NCBI GenBank assembly: GCA_027053375.1
Contig: JALUJC010000123.1
Span: 1 to 11,181, forward strand
Length of the DNA stretch: 11,181 nucleotides
Origin: Caldifarciminota bacterium
GTDB lineage: Bacteria; Hydrothermota; Hydrothermia; S141-80
Direction of reading: 5' to 3'
The notes beneath the pieces are model-generated. The model saw nothing but the letters and a program-made list of their open reading frames with translations. It was not told the origin of the DNA and ran no database searches. A program made the position numbers and the translations under genes. Positions within the stretch are counted from its first letter, which is position 1, and every line of letters begins with the position of its first letter. Shown one piece after another: positions 1 to 7,441 of this stretch.

Positions 1-226
1 GAAAGTGGCAAAGGTTCGCCTGTCCAACGGTCGTGAGGTGATTGCCTATATCCCGGGTGAAGGGCATAACCTTCAGGAGCACTCGGTGGTGCTGGTGCGC
101 GGCGGTCGTGTGAAGGACCTGCCCGGTGTGAAATACCACATCGTACGGGGCGTGTTTGACGCCGCAGGTGTGGAGAACCGTCGCTCCTCCCGTTCCCTGT
201 ACGGGACGAAACGACCCAAATCCTGA
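1..226 (+). CDS. rpsL: 30S ribosomal protein S12, C-terminal 74 residues (5' end cut off)
   Basis: The open frame enters from the left edge (first complete codon at 2) and ends at TGA 224-226. The visible residues carry S12 hallmarks: [43 protein letters not shown] and a basic tail ending YGTKRPKS. S12 lies at the decoding centre of the 30S subunit and affects tRNA selection accuracy. The Asp at 116-118 (in KDLPG) is the residue that RimO methylthiolates in some bacteria, and the preceding Lys (113-115) is the wild-type residue at a classical streptomycin-resistance site. The GTG at 5 is an internal Val codon, not a start, because conserved S12 sequence continues through it. An AGGAGGT-like site follows 1 base after the stop and serves rpsG. 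S12 to S7 is the standard start of the str operon. Confidence 0.98.
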   Translation, partial: KVAKVRLSNGREVIAYIPGEGHNLQEHSVVLVRGGRVKDLPGVKYHIVRGVFDAAGVENRRSSRSLYGTKRPKS

Positions 227-235
227 GGGAGGTAA

Positions 236-709
<474 letters not shown>

Positions 710-716
710 TCATGGT

Positions 717-721
717 GGAGG
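717..721 (+). promoter_or_regulatory. Shine-Dalgarno site that decides the fusA start
   Basis: GGAGG lies 5 bases before the ATG at 727. The other in-frame ATG, at 712, has no purine-rich site upstream because it directly follows the rpsG stop. The site itself lies within the five codons the longer version would add. I therefore prefer 727. Confidence 0.75.
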
Positions 722-726
722 CGGTG

Positions 727-2787
727 ATGGCAGCCAGCGCACCCGCAACTCCGGTTCATCTGGAGAAGATCCGGAACATGGGGTTTGCCGCGCACATTGA
801 TGCCGGCAAGACCACCGTGACGGAGCGGGTGCTCTATTACACCCGTCGCACGCACCGTCTGGGTGATGTGGACGAGGGGACCGCGCTCATGGACTGGATG
901 ATCCAGGAAAAAGAGCGCGGGATTACCATCACCGCAGCTGCAACCTATTGTGAGTGGAAGGGGTATGAAATCCATGTGATCGATACCCCCGGTCATGTGG
1001 ATTTCACGGCGGAGGTGGAGCGATCTCTCCGCGTACTGGACGGGCTGGTGGTGATCTTTTCTGCGGTGGAAGGGGTGGAACCCCAGTCTGAAACCGTATG
1101 GCGTCAGGCGGATCGCTACCACGTGCCCAGGATCGCCTTTATCAACAAGATGGACCGCATGGGTGCGGATCACCGGGAAGTGCTGGAGCGGATGCAGGAA
1201 AAGTTCGAGCAGCGTCCGATTCTGCTGCAACTACCCGTGGGGATGGAGGAAAACTTTGAGGGTGTGGTGGATCTTGTAGAAGGGAAACGGTATACCTGGC
1301 TGGACGAGACCGGAGAGCAAATGGAGGTCCACCCTGCCCTGGACGATCCCCGTGTGCAGGAGGCGAGAGAGGAACTGCTCTATGCACTGGGGGAGGAGAG
1401 TGATGCGGTCCTTACGGCATTGATGGAGGAGGGGCACGTGCCTGCGTCGCTGCTGAAAGATGAAATTCGCCGGCTGACCCTGGAACACCGAATTGTCCCT
1501 GTGTTGCTTGGTAGTGCGTTGAAAAACCGGGGTATTCAGCCCCTGCTGGATGCTATTGTGGCCTATCTTCCCTCTCCTCTGGACCTTCCGCCGGTAAAGG
1601 GACGAAACCCCCGGACCGGTGAGATGGAAACCCGTCCTCATCGGGAGGATGCGCCCTTCTCCGGCGTGATTTTCAAGGTGCAGCATCTGGATCAGAACAA
1701 ACAGAATCGGGTGTTCTTTGTGCGGATCTATTCAGGGCGTCTCCGTGTAAACCAGAAAGTGCTGAACACGGTCTCCGGTCGCATGGTGCGCCCCACCCGG
1801 ATGTACCGCCTCCACGCCAATCGCAAGGAAGCGTTGCGGGAAGCCCATGCCGGGGACATTGTGGGACTGGTGGGGCTCGGAGATTCCCGGACCGGGGATA
1901 CGCTTGCAGATCCTGAGGCACCCATCGTATACGAAGAGATGAAGTTCCCCGAGCCTGTGGTGAGCCAGTCCATTGAGCCGCGCACACAGGCGGACCTGGA
2001 GAAGCTCCAGGAAGCACTGGATGTGCTGGTTGCCGAAGATCCCACGCTTCGGGTGGGAGAGGACGCAGAGACCGGCCAGCTGGTGATGTCGGGCATGGGG
2101 GAACTCCATCTGGAGATCCTGGTGGATCGTCTGCGGAGGGAGTTCCGCCTGGATGTTCGCACCGGGACGCCACAGGTGACCTATCGGGAGCGCGTGACCC
2201 GGGAAGTGCGGCGGGAGGGTACATTTGCGAAAGCGGTGGGAGAGGACTTTCACCGGGGTCGGGTGGTGGTGGTGGTGCGTCCCGATCCATCGGAAACCCG
2301 GTTGTTCCCCGATGAACTGCCTCAGGAATACCGTGAAGCCCTTGCCGATGCTGTGGAGGAAGCGCTGGCGTCCGGCCCTGTACGGGGCTATCCGGTGGTG
2401 GAGACGGGTGTGGTGGTGGAGGAGGTGGATCTCGGGGAAGGGGTCACCCCGCTGGGGACCCGTCTTGCTGCGTTGCAGGCGCTGGAGCGGGCCATTTCCG
2501 ATGCGCTTCCTGAGCTGCTGGAGCCCCTTGCCGAGGTGCATATTTTCGTCCCCGATACCTGGGTGGGCAATGTGGTGAGCGACCTGGGAAGCCGGGGAGG
2601 AGAACTGCAGAGTATTGAGGCTCAGGGGAAGGGTTTGCAGCTGGTGCGGGCCCTGATTCCCCTTCGGAAGGTTTTTGGGTATGCAACCCATTTGCGATCC
2701 ATCACGGCCGGGCACGGCGCCTTCTGGATGAAGGTGGCTGGATATGCACCGGTCGCGGAAGACCTGGAAAAACAGATCCATCTCTAA
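727..2787 (+). CDS. fusA: Elongation factor G with a divergent domain IV
   Basis: With the ATG at 727 the protein has 686 residues, near the usual 690-700. An ATG at 712 would add MVEAV. EF-G is the ribosome-bound GTPase that drives translocation and, with RRF, ribosome recycling. The GTPase domain looks fully active: P-loop AHIDAGKTT (22-30), switch I RGITIT (64-69), DTPGHVDF with the catalytic His (86-93) and NKMD (140-143). Domain II runs from about 305 to 400, and domain III contains [11 protein letters not shown]. Domain IV (about 480-600) keeps its position and the GPVRGYPV motif, but the usual GGxGQYGHV loop is replaced by [16 protein letters not shown]. The second tip loop, normally GSYHxVDSSE with the translocation His, is replaced by GEGVTPLGT. 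Domain V is recognisable ([17 protein letters not shown]). Its place between rpsG and tuf is the normal fusA locus. It may be an EF-G2-like or otherwise specialised form; the GTPase family assignment is certain. Confidence 0.95.
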   Translation: MAASAPATPVHLEKIRNMGFAAHIDAGKTTVTERVLYYTRRTHRLGDVDEGTALMDWMIQEKERGITITAAATYCEWKGYEIHVIDTPGHVDFTAEVERSLRVLDGLVVIFSAVEGVEPQSETVWRQADRYHVPRIAFINKMDRMGADHREVLERMQEKFEQRPILLQLPVGMEENFEGVVDLVEGKRYTWLDETGEQMEVHPALDDPRVQEAREELLYALGEESDAVLTALMEEGHVPASLLKDEIRRLTLEHRIVPVLLGSALKNRGIQPLLDAIVAYLPSPLDLPPVKGRNPRTGEMETRPHREDAPFSGVIFKVQHLDQNKQNRVFFVRIYSGRLRVNQKVLNTVSGRMVRPTRMYRLHANRKEALREAHAGDIVGLVGLGDSRTGDTLADPEAPIVYEEMKFPEPVVSQSIEPRTQADLEKLQEALDVLVAEDPTLRVGEDAETGQLVMSGMGELHLEILVDRLRREFRLDVRTGTPQVTYRERVTREVRREGTFAKAVGEDFHRGRVVVVVRPDPSETRLFPDELPQEYREALADAVEEALASGPVRGYPVVETGVVVEEVDLGEGVTPLGTRLAALQALERAISDALPELLEPLAEVHIFVPDTWVGNVVSDLGSRGGELQSIEAQGKGLQLVRALIPLRKVFGYATHLRSITAGHGAFWMKVAGYAPVAEDLEKQIHL

Positions 2788-2805
2788 CATAGGAGGTGTT
2801 ACGGT

Positions 2806-4005
2806 ATGGCTCGCCAAAAGTTCGAGCGGACCAAGCCCCACCTGAACGTGGGAACCATCGGGCACGTGGACCACGGGAAATCCACCCTGACGTCCGCCAT
2901 TACCCGCTACCTTGCCCTCAAGGGGGGTGCTGAATTCCTTCCCTACGACGAAATCGACAAGGCGCCGGAAGAAAAGGCACGCGGAATCACCATCCAGCTC
3001 GCACACGTGGAGTACGAAACCGACAAGCGGCACTATGCGCATATTGACTGCCCGGGGCACCAGGACTACGTGAAGAACATGATCACCGGTGCGGCGCAGA
3101 TGGATGGCGCGATCCTGGTGGTGGCTGCCACGGACAGCGTGATGCCCCAGACACGTGAGCACGTGCTGCTGGCCCGTCAGGTGAACGTGCCCTATATCAT
3201 TGTGTTCATCAACAAGACCGACATGGTGGACGATCCTGACCTCATCGAGCTGGTGGAGATGGAGGTTCGGGATCTGCTGAACCAGTATGAATTCCCCGGC
3301 GACGAGGTCCCCGTGATCAAGGGTTCCGCGCTCAAGGCGCTGGAGTGCGGCGACAACCCCGACTGCCCCGATTTCAAGCCCATTCAGGAACTGCTGGATG
3401 CGCTGGACACCTATATTCCCGATCCGCAGCGTGAGGTGGACAAGCCCTTCCTGATGGCCATCGAGGACGTGTTCTCCATTACCGGCCGCGGGACGGTGGT
3501 GACGGGCCGTGTGGAACGTGGCCGCCTCACCCCCGGTGAGGAAGTGGAGATCGTGGGTCTTCGCGATGAGCCCATGAAGACCGTGGTGACCTCCATTGAG
3601 ATGTTCCGGAAGATCCTGGACGAGGCCCTGCCCGGGGACAATGTGGGACTGCTTCTTCGGGGTGTGAAGAAAGAAGAAGTGGAACGGGGAATGGTGGTCG
3701 CCAAGCCCGGTTCCATCAACCCGCACAAAAAGTTCCGCGCCCAGGTGTACGTGCTCAAACCGGAAGAGGGTGGACGGCACACGCCCTTCTTCACCGGGTA
3801 CCGTCCGCAGTTCTACTTCCGGACCACGGACGTGACGGGAACCATCAAGCTGCCTGAGGGCCGCGAGATGGTGATGCCCGGGGACCACGTCAACCTGGAA
3901 GTGGAACTCATCAAGCCGGTGGCCATTGAGCAGGAGCTGCGGTTCGCAATCCGTGAGGGTGGTCGGACCGTGGGCGCCGGTGTGGTGACCGACATCGTTG
4001 AGTGA
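2806..4005 (+). CDS. tuf: Elongation factor Tu
   Basis: This 399-residue protein delivers aminoacyl-tRNA to the ribosomal A site as a ternary complex with GTP. Domain 1 has GHVDHGKS (19-26), switch I RGITI with the Mg-coordinating Thr62, DCPGH with the catalytic His85, NKTD (136-139) and SAL (174-176). Domain 2 follows from about 215 ([13 protein letters not shown]) and domain 3 from about 305 ([23 protein letters not shown], ending [13 protein letters not shown]). AGGAGGT at 2791-2797 is 8 bases before the ATG. Oddities are Ser26 for the common Thr, Gln86 after DCPGH where Ala is typical, [10 protein letters not shown] where DGPMPQTREH is typical, and a small insert with Cys181 and Cys187. 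Codon use is more biased to C-ending codons and AAG than in neighbouring genes. The gene ends 4 bases before rpsJ. Confidence 0.99.
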   Translation: MARQKFERTKPHLNVGTIGHVDHGKSTLTSAITRYLALKGGAEFLPYDEIDKAPEEKARGITIQLAHVEYETDKRHYAHIDCPGHQDYVKNMITGAAQMDGAILVVAATDSVMPQTREHVLLARQVNVPYIIVFINKTDMVDDPDLIELVEMEVRDLLNQYEFPGDEVPVIKGSALKALECGDNPDCPDFKPIQELLDALDTYIPDPQREVDKPFLMAIEDVFSITGRGTVVTGRVERGRLTPGEEVEIVGLRDEPMKTVVTSIEMFRKILDEALPGDNVGLLLRGVKKEEVERGMVVAKPGSINPHKKFRAQVYVLKPEEGGRHTPFFTGYRPQFYFRTTDVTGTIKLPEGREMVMPGDHVNLEVELIKPVAIEQELRFAIREGGRTVGAGVVTDIVE

Positions 4006-4007
4006 GG
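4004..4007 (+). promoter_or_regulatory. Weak, closely placed GAGG before rpsJ
   Basis: The only purine-rich match before the rpsJ ATG (4010) is GAGG, overlapping the tuf stop codon and just 2 bases from the start. This is closer than usual. rpsJ is therefore probably translated by coupling or re-initiation after tuf. An upstream in-frame TTG at 3998 has no better site. Confidence 0.45.
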
Positions 4008-4009
4008 CC

Positions 4010-4336
4010 ATGGTACAGGACACCATTCGCATCAAGCTGAAATCCTTTGACCCGGCGCTGATTGATCGATCGGCCCGGCGGATCGTGCTCACAGCCCGTG
4101 CAACGGGGGCCACGGTCTCCGGGCCGATCCCCCTTCCGGTGAAGCGGACCCTGTTTTCCGTGATCCGGAGCCCGCACGTGCACAAGCGATCGCAGGAGCA
4201 GTTTGAGCTGACCGTACACAAACGTCTGATAGAGATTCGTAACGCCACCCAGGAGACCATTGATAAGCTGTCCCGGCTGGACCTTCCCGCCGGGGTGGAT
4301 GTGGAGATCAAGCTCCTGGTGGGATCGGAGGGATAA
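4010..4336 (+). CDS. rpsJ: 30S ribosomal protein S10
   Basis: With the ATG at 4010 the protein has 108 residues, against about 102-105 for the family. A TTG at 3998, inside tuf, would add four residues that do not look like S10, so I reject it. Diagnostic segments are IRIKLKSFDPALID, GATVSGPIPLPVKRT, RSPHVHKRSQEQFEL, HKRLIEI and the end RLDLPAGVDVEIKL, followed by a short extension LVGSEG. S10 belongs to the 30S head and, as NusE, also joins NusB in transcription antitermination. It is classically the first gene of the S10 operon. Here only 4 bases separate it from tuf, so there is no room for a promoter or the L4-responsive leader known from E. coli. Confidence 0.98.
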   Translation: MVQDTIRIKLKSFDPALIDRSARRIVLTARATGATVSGPIPLPVKRTLFSVIRSPHVHKRSQEQFELTVHKRLIEIRNATQETIDKLSRLDLPAGVDVEIKLLVGSEG

Positions 4337-4340
4337 ACCG

Positions 4341-5012
4341 ATGATCGGCATCCTTGGTCGAAAGCTGGGCATGACCCAGATCCCGACCGAAGACGGCTCG
4401 ATGACGGCGGTGACCGTCATTGAAGCCGGCCCCTGTACCGTCCTTCAGGGGAAGACGGTGGAAAAGGACGGATATACCGCCCTGAAAGTTGGATATGGTG
4501 AGGTTCCGGTCCGGAAGCTCAACCGTCCCCTCCTGGGGGAACTCCGAAAGGTTCTCGGTGAGCGGGAGACCTATCCCGCCCGTGTATTTAAAGAGTTCCG
4601 TGTGGACGAGACCTGGCTGGAAAAGTTCCCTCCGGGAAGTGAGATCAAGGTGGAGGAGATCTTTGAAGAAGGTGAGCGGGTGGATGTGCAGGGACGCTCC
4701 AAGGGACGGGGCTTTCAGGGTGTGGTGAAACGCTGGGGGTTTGCCGGTGGACCCCGGAGCCATGGTGCAAAGCGCTGGCATCGGCGCCCGGGTTCCATCG
4801 GACAGTCCGCGGACCCCGGGCGGATCTGGAAGGGGAAGAAGATGCCCGGACACGACGGCAACCGAACGGTGACGGTGAAGAACCTCAAGATTGTGAAAAT
4901 TCTCCCTGAAAAACGGTTGATTCTGGTGAAAGGCGCGGTTCCCGGTCCCAGCGGTTCGCTGGTGGTGATCCGGAAAGCCAATCCCAGACAGGGTAAGGAG
5001 GTCAACGCATGA
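4341..5012 (+). CDS. rplC: 50S ribosomal protein L3
   Basis: The ATG at 4341 begins MIGILGRKLGMTQ, the standard L3 start, and GGAGGG at 4327-4332 lies 8 bases upstream. In-frame codons further upstream overlap rpsJ and are not L3-like. The protein has 223 residues (family about 205-220). The long extension reaching the peptidyl transferase centre spans about residues 127-173 (GVVKRWGFAGGPRSHGAK, HRRPGSIGQSADPG, WKGKKMPGHDGN). The C-terminal part reads LVKGAVPGPSGS. Residue 171 is His where E. coli has Gln150, the PrmB methylation target, so that modification should be absent. L3 is an early assembly protein of the 50S subunit. Its TGA overlaps the rplD ATG by 4 bases. Confidence 0.98.
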   Translation: MIGILGRKLGMTQIPTEDGSMTAVTVIEAGPCTVLQGKTVEKDGYTALKVGYGEVPVRKLNRPLLGELRKVLGERETYPARVFKEFRVDETWLEKFPPGSEIKVEEIFEEGERVDVQGRSKGRGFQGVVKRWGFAGGPRSHGAKRWHRRPGSIGQSADPGRIWKGKKMPGHDGNRTVTVKNLKIVKILPEKRLILVKGAVPGPSGSLVVIRKANPRQGKEVNA

Positions 5013-5635
5013 TTCAGGCACCTCTCTTTTCTTCCAGCGGTGAACGGATCGGGGAAATTCCCCTTCCAGAGGAAATTTTCGGTCATCGGCCCAAACGCCA
5101 TGTCCTGTGGGAAGCGGTCAAAATGTACCTGGCCAACCGGCGGGTCGGCACCCATAAAGCCAGAACCCGCGGGGAGGTTCGGGGTTCGGGCAGGAAGATC
5201 TGGCCTCAGAAACACACGGGTCGGGCCCGCCATGGTGACCGCCAGGCACCCATATTCGTGGGAGGTGGCAAAGCCCATCCACCGCGGCCCCGGGACTATT
5301 CCTATTCCATACCGAAAAAAGTGAAGCGGCTTGCGCTCAAGCACGCCCTCTCCGATCGGGCACAGAACGAACGCGTCCTGGTGCTCGAAGCCTATGCCTT
5401 TGAACGTCCGAAGACGCGGGATATGGTGGAACTTCTCCGAAAGCTTGCCATTGAGCAGGAGCGTGTGCTCATTCTCTATGACGGGGAACAGCGGAACCTG
5501 TATCTCTCTGCCCGGAACATTCCCAATGTGCGCGTGCAGCGAGCCCAGGATGCCAATGCCTATGACGTCCTCTGGTCGGGTGTTGTGGTGATGGATACCG
5601 GATCCATTGATCGTCTCAAGGAGCGCCTGTCATGA
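5009..5635 (+). CDS. rplD: 50S ribosomal protein L4
   Basis: This 208-residue protein matches L4 in length and layout. The globular domain is split by a long loop (about residues 44-97) that reaches the constriction of the nascent peptide exit tunnel. Visible landmarks are LANRRVGTHKARTRGEVRGSG, QKHTGRARHGD, VGGGKAHPPRPRDYSYSIPKKVKRLAL and a C-terminus ending in [11 protein letters not shown]. The start is supported by AAGGAGGT at 4995-5002, 6 bases before the ATG. The gene overlaps rplC and rplW by 4 bases each (ATGA), which implies translational coupling. In E. coli, L4 also represses the S10 operon through a leader that cannot exist here. The tip of the loop departs from the common WRQKGTGRAR form, with Pro66 and His69. 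Confidence 0.98.
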   Translation: MIQAPLFSSSGERIGEIPLPEEIFGHRPKRHVLWEAVKMYLANRRVGTHKARTRGEVRGSGRKIWPQKHTGRARHGDRQAPIFVGGGKAHPPRPRDYSYSIPKKVKRLALKHALSDRAQNERVLVLEAYAFERPKTRDMVELLRKLAIEQERVLILYDGEQRNLYLSARNIPNVRVQRAQDANAYDVLWSGVVVMDTGSIDRLKERLS

Positions 5636-5925
5636 GAAGGGATCCACGCGATGTGATCATCCGTCCGATCATTACGGAAAAGACCCAGCGGCTTCAGATG
5701 AAGCATAATCAGTATACCTTTGAGGTGCATCCCCGGGCCACCAAACCCGAAATCCGTAGCGCGATTCAGGAGCTGTTCAAGGTGCATGTGGAAAATGTTC
5801 AGGTGTCCTGGGTGAAGCCCAAACCCAAGCGGCTGGGCTTTCGTCCCTACGGCAAAACCCGTCGGTACAAAAAAGCGGTGGTCCGTCTGAGAGAAGGCGA
5901 ATCCATCCCGATCGGAGGTCTCTGA
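5632..5925 (+). CDS. rplW: 50S ribosomal protein L23
   Basis: At 97 residues this is a normal L23. It begins [18 protein letters not shown], the family signature around the conserved RPIITEK, followed by [24 protein letters not shown]. The basic loop [23 protein letters not shown] then precedes a short C-terminus. L23 binds 23S rRNA domain III at the tunnel exit and is the docking site for trigger factor and the signal recognition particle. AAGGAG at 5618-5623 precedes the ATG by 8 bases and lies inside rplD. The ATG overlaps the rplD stop by 4 bases, so coupling is likely. The next gene, rplB, starts 2 bases after the stop. Confidence 0.98.
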   Translation: MRRDPRDVIIRPIITEKTQRLQMKHNQYTFEVHPRATKPEIRSAIQELFKVHVENVQVSWVKPKPKRLGFRPYGKTRRYKKAVVRLREGESIPIGGL

Positions 5926-5927
5926 GC

Positions 5928-6782
5928 ATGGCCATCAAGCGATACAAACCCTATACGCCCTCCCGCCGGTACATGACGGTGGTGGACACCTCCATGCTCA
6001 CGAAAAAGGAGCCGGAGAAGTCTCTGATTGAGCCCAGGAAATCCCGGGCCGGTCGGAACCACCACGGTCGCATCACGGTTCGTCACCGGGGGGGTGGGCA
6101 CAAGAAATTTTATCGGATTGTGGATTTCCGCCGGGAAAAGATTGGGGTCCCGGCGAAGGTTGCCAGTCTGGAATACGACCCCAACCGATCTGCATTCATT
6201 GCGCTCCTGCACTATGTGGACGGCGAGAAGCGGTACATCATCGCTCCCCAGGACCTGCGGGTGGGGGATACGGTGATGAGTTATGGACTGGATGCGAAAG
6301 AACCGGAGATTCGTCCCGGGAATGCCATGCCCCTGGAGCTGATTCCAGAGGGGATTCCCATTCATAACATTGAACTGGTTCCTGGCAAAGGCGGTCAGCT
6401 GGTGCGGGCTGCGGGAACGTCGGCTGTGATTCTCTCCAAAGAGGGGAAATATGCCTTTGTGCGGCTACCCTCCGGTGAAGTACGCCTGATTCACCGCAGA
6501 TGTATGGCCACCATCGGAGAGGTTTCCAACCCCGACCACAACAACGTGGTGATCGGGAAAGCTGGCCGTATGCGCTGGATGGGGATTCGCCCCACGGTTC
6601 GCGGGGTGGCCATGAACCCTGTGGACCATCCGCATGGAGGGGGCGAGGGACGTTCCAAAGGTGGACGCCCACCCTCAACCCCGTGGGGCCTTGTGGAAGG
6701 ACGCAAGACCCGCAAAAAACGGAAACCATCCAGCCGGTTTATTGTGAAACGTCGGCTTTCGGCTCGTGAAGCGAGGAGGTAA
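5928..6782 (+). CDS. rplB: 50S ribosomal protein L2
   Basis: The 284-residue protein starts [16 protein letters not shown] and has the hallmark segments [41 protein letters not shown], and the near-C-terminal [18 protein letters not shown] with TPWG. The conserved Asp233-His234 pair corresponds to the universally conserved DH near the peptidyl transferase centre. L2 supports subunit association and peptidyl transferase assembly by binding 23S rRNA. The family usually has 273-277 residues; the extra length is a small basic C-terminal tail ([10 protein letters not shown]). GGAGGT at 5914-5919 is 8 bases before the ATG. The stop overlaps the purine-rich site of rpsS. Confidence 0.99.
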   Translation: MAIKRYKPYTPSRRYMTVVDTSMLTKKEPEKSLIEPRKSRAGRNHHGRITVRHRGGGHKKFYRIVDFRREKIGVPAKVASLEYDPNRSAFIALLHYVDGEKRYIIAPQDLRVGDTVMSYGLDAKEPEIRPGNAMPLELIPEGIPIHNIELVPGKGGQLVRAAGTSAVILSKEGKYAFVRLPSGEVRLIHRRCMATIGEVSNPDHNNVVIGKAGRMRWMGIRPTVRGVAMNPVDHPHGGGEGRSKGGRPPSTPWGLVEGRKTRKKRKPSSRFIVKRRLSAREARR

Positions 6783-6787
6783 ACGCG

Positions 6788-7075
6788 ATGCCACGCTCAT
6801 TGAAAAAAGGCCCGTATGTGGACGCCAAGCTGCTCAAGCGGATTCGGGAGATGAACGAGAAGGGCGAGAAGCGGGTTCTTCGAACCTACAGCCGGCGTTC
6901 CACCATTGTGCCTGAGATGATTGGACATACCATTGCGGTGCACAACGGGCGGAAGTTTATTCCGGTGTATATCACAGCGGAAATGGTCGGACACAAACTG
7001 GGTGAATTTGCGCTGACCCGCACCTTTCATGGGCACAAAGGGTCCGGCAAAGCGGCCAAGGTGAAGGTGAGGTGA
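6788..7075 (+). CDS. rpsS: 30S ribosomal protein S19
   Basis: This 95-residue protein has typical S19 features: [19 protein letters not shown] at the start, [25 protein letters not shown] in the middle and [18 protein letters not shown] near the end. The length is usual for the family (about 92-95). S19 sits in the 30S head, pairs with S13 and contacts the A-site side and the large-subunit bridge. GAGGAGGT at 6773-6780, inside the end of rplB, lies 7 bases before the ATG. Only 5 bases separate the two genes. rplV follows after 4 bases. Confidence 0.99.
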   Translation: MPRSLKKGPYVDAKLLKRIREMNEKGEKRVLRTYSRRSTIVPEMIGHTIAVHNGRKFIPVYITAEMVGHKLGEFALTRTFHGHKGSGKAAKVKVR

Positions 7076-7079
7076 GGCC

Positions 7080-7439
7080 ATGAGGGGGACGGCGTATATC
7101 AAACATCTGCGGGTTTCGCCCAAGAAGGTGAAACCGGTGCTGGACCAGATCCGTGGAAAACGGGTGTCGGAAGCGGAAGCCATCCTCAAGCTCCATCGGA
7201 AGCGAAAAATTGCCCCCATGGTGCTCCAGGTGCTGGAAGCGGCAAAAGCGTCCTATTATGACAAGATCCGTCACACGGGGGCCATGGGGGTCTCCGAGGA
7301 CGATCTGGTGGTGCGGGTGGCCAAAGTGGATCGGGGCTCGATCTGGAAACGGATCCGCCCCGCATGGCGAGGCCGTGCGGTGCTGATTCGTCGTCGCCGC
7401 AGCCACATTCGCATTGAAGTGGAACCGAAGGAGGCCTGA
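7080..7439 (+). CDS. rplV: 50S ribosomal protein L22, divergent
   Basis: The 119-residue protein is identified by position between rpsS and rpsC, by [27 protein letters not shown] near the N-terminus (family form RISPRKARLVVDLIRGK) and by the end [10 protein letters not shown]22 forms part of the exit tunnel; its long beta-hairpin reaches the constriction. This copy is less conserved than its neighbours. The usual SAxANAENN helix segment is replaced by [14 protein letters not shown] (about residues 54-67). The hairpin reads [19 protein letters not shown] (82-100), where the family usually has PRAKGRA or PRAMGRA. Trp96 thus falls near the hairpin tip. GAGGT at 7069-7073 lies 6 bases before the ATG. 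The frame is intact, with no sign of decay. Confidence 0.95.
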   Translation: MRGTAYIKHLRVSPKKVKPVLDQIRGKRVSEAEAILKLHRKRKIAPMVLQVLEAAKASYYDKIRHTGAMGVSEDDLVVRVAKVDRGSIWKRIRPAWRGRAVLIRRRRSHIRIEVEPKEA

Positions 7440-7441
7440 GG

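Noticed and set aside
5..226. A GTG start at 5 as the beginning of a separate small gene
   Set aside because: The sequence is the C-terminal part of S12, cut by the window edge; the Val lies within a conserved S12 stretch.
2263..2277. A GTG trinucleotide run in fusA as a possible repeat or slippage tract
   Set aside because: It encodes a run of Val in a beta-strand of domain IV, and GTG is the preferred Val codon throughout the window. The frame stays open and the downstream EF-G motifs are intact.
4003..4012. An identical 10-base junction TGAGGCCATG at tuf/rpsJ (4003-4012) and rpsS/rplV (7073-7082)
   Set aside because: Stop, short purine tract and start are expected to look alike at tight junctions, and no longer repeat extends from them.
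1732..4311. An 859-codon open frame on the minus strand opposite fusA, tuf and rpsJ, and a 404-codon one at 7271-8485
   Set aside because: Both are codon-aligned with the sense genes (fusA and tuf; rpsC and rplP). A stop on the opposite strand then needs a sense TTA, CTA or TCA codon, and this genome rarely uses those. The translations are His-, Pro- and Gly-rich, with no recognisable domain and no good ribosome binding site. They are by-products of codon bias.
4260..4340. Longer rplC starting inside rpsJ
   Set aside because: The added residues are the alternative-frame reading of the end of rpsJ and do not resemble L3. ATG 4341 has a well-spaced ribosome binding site and the family N-terminus.
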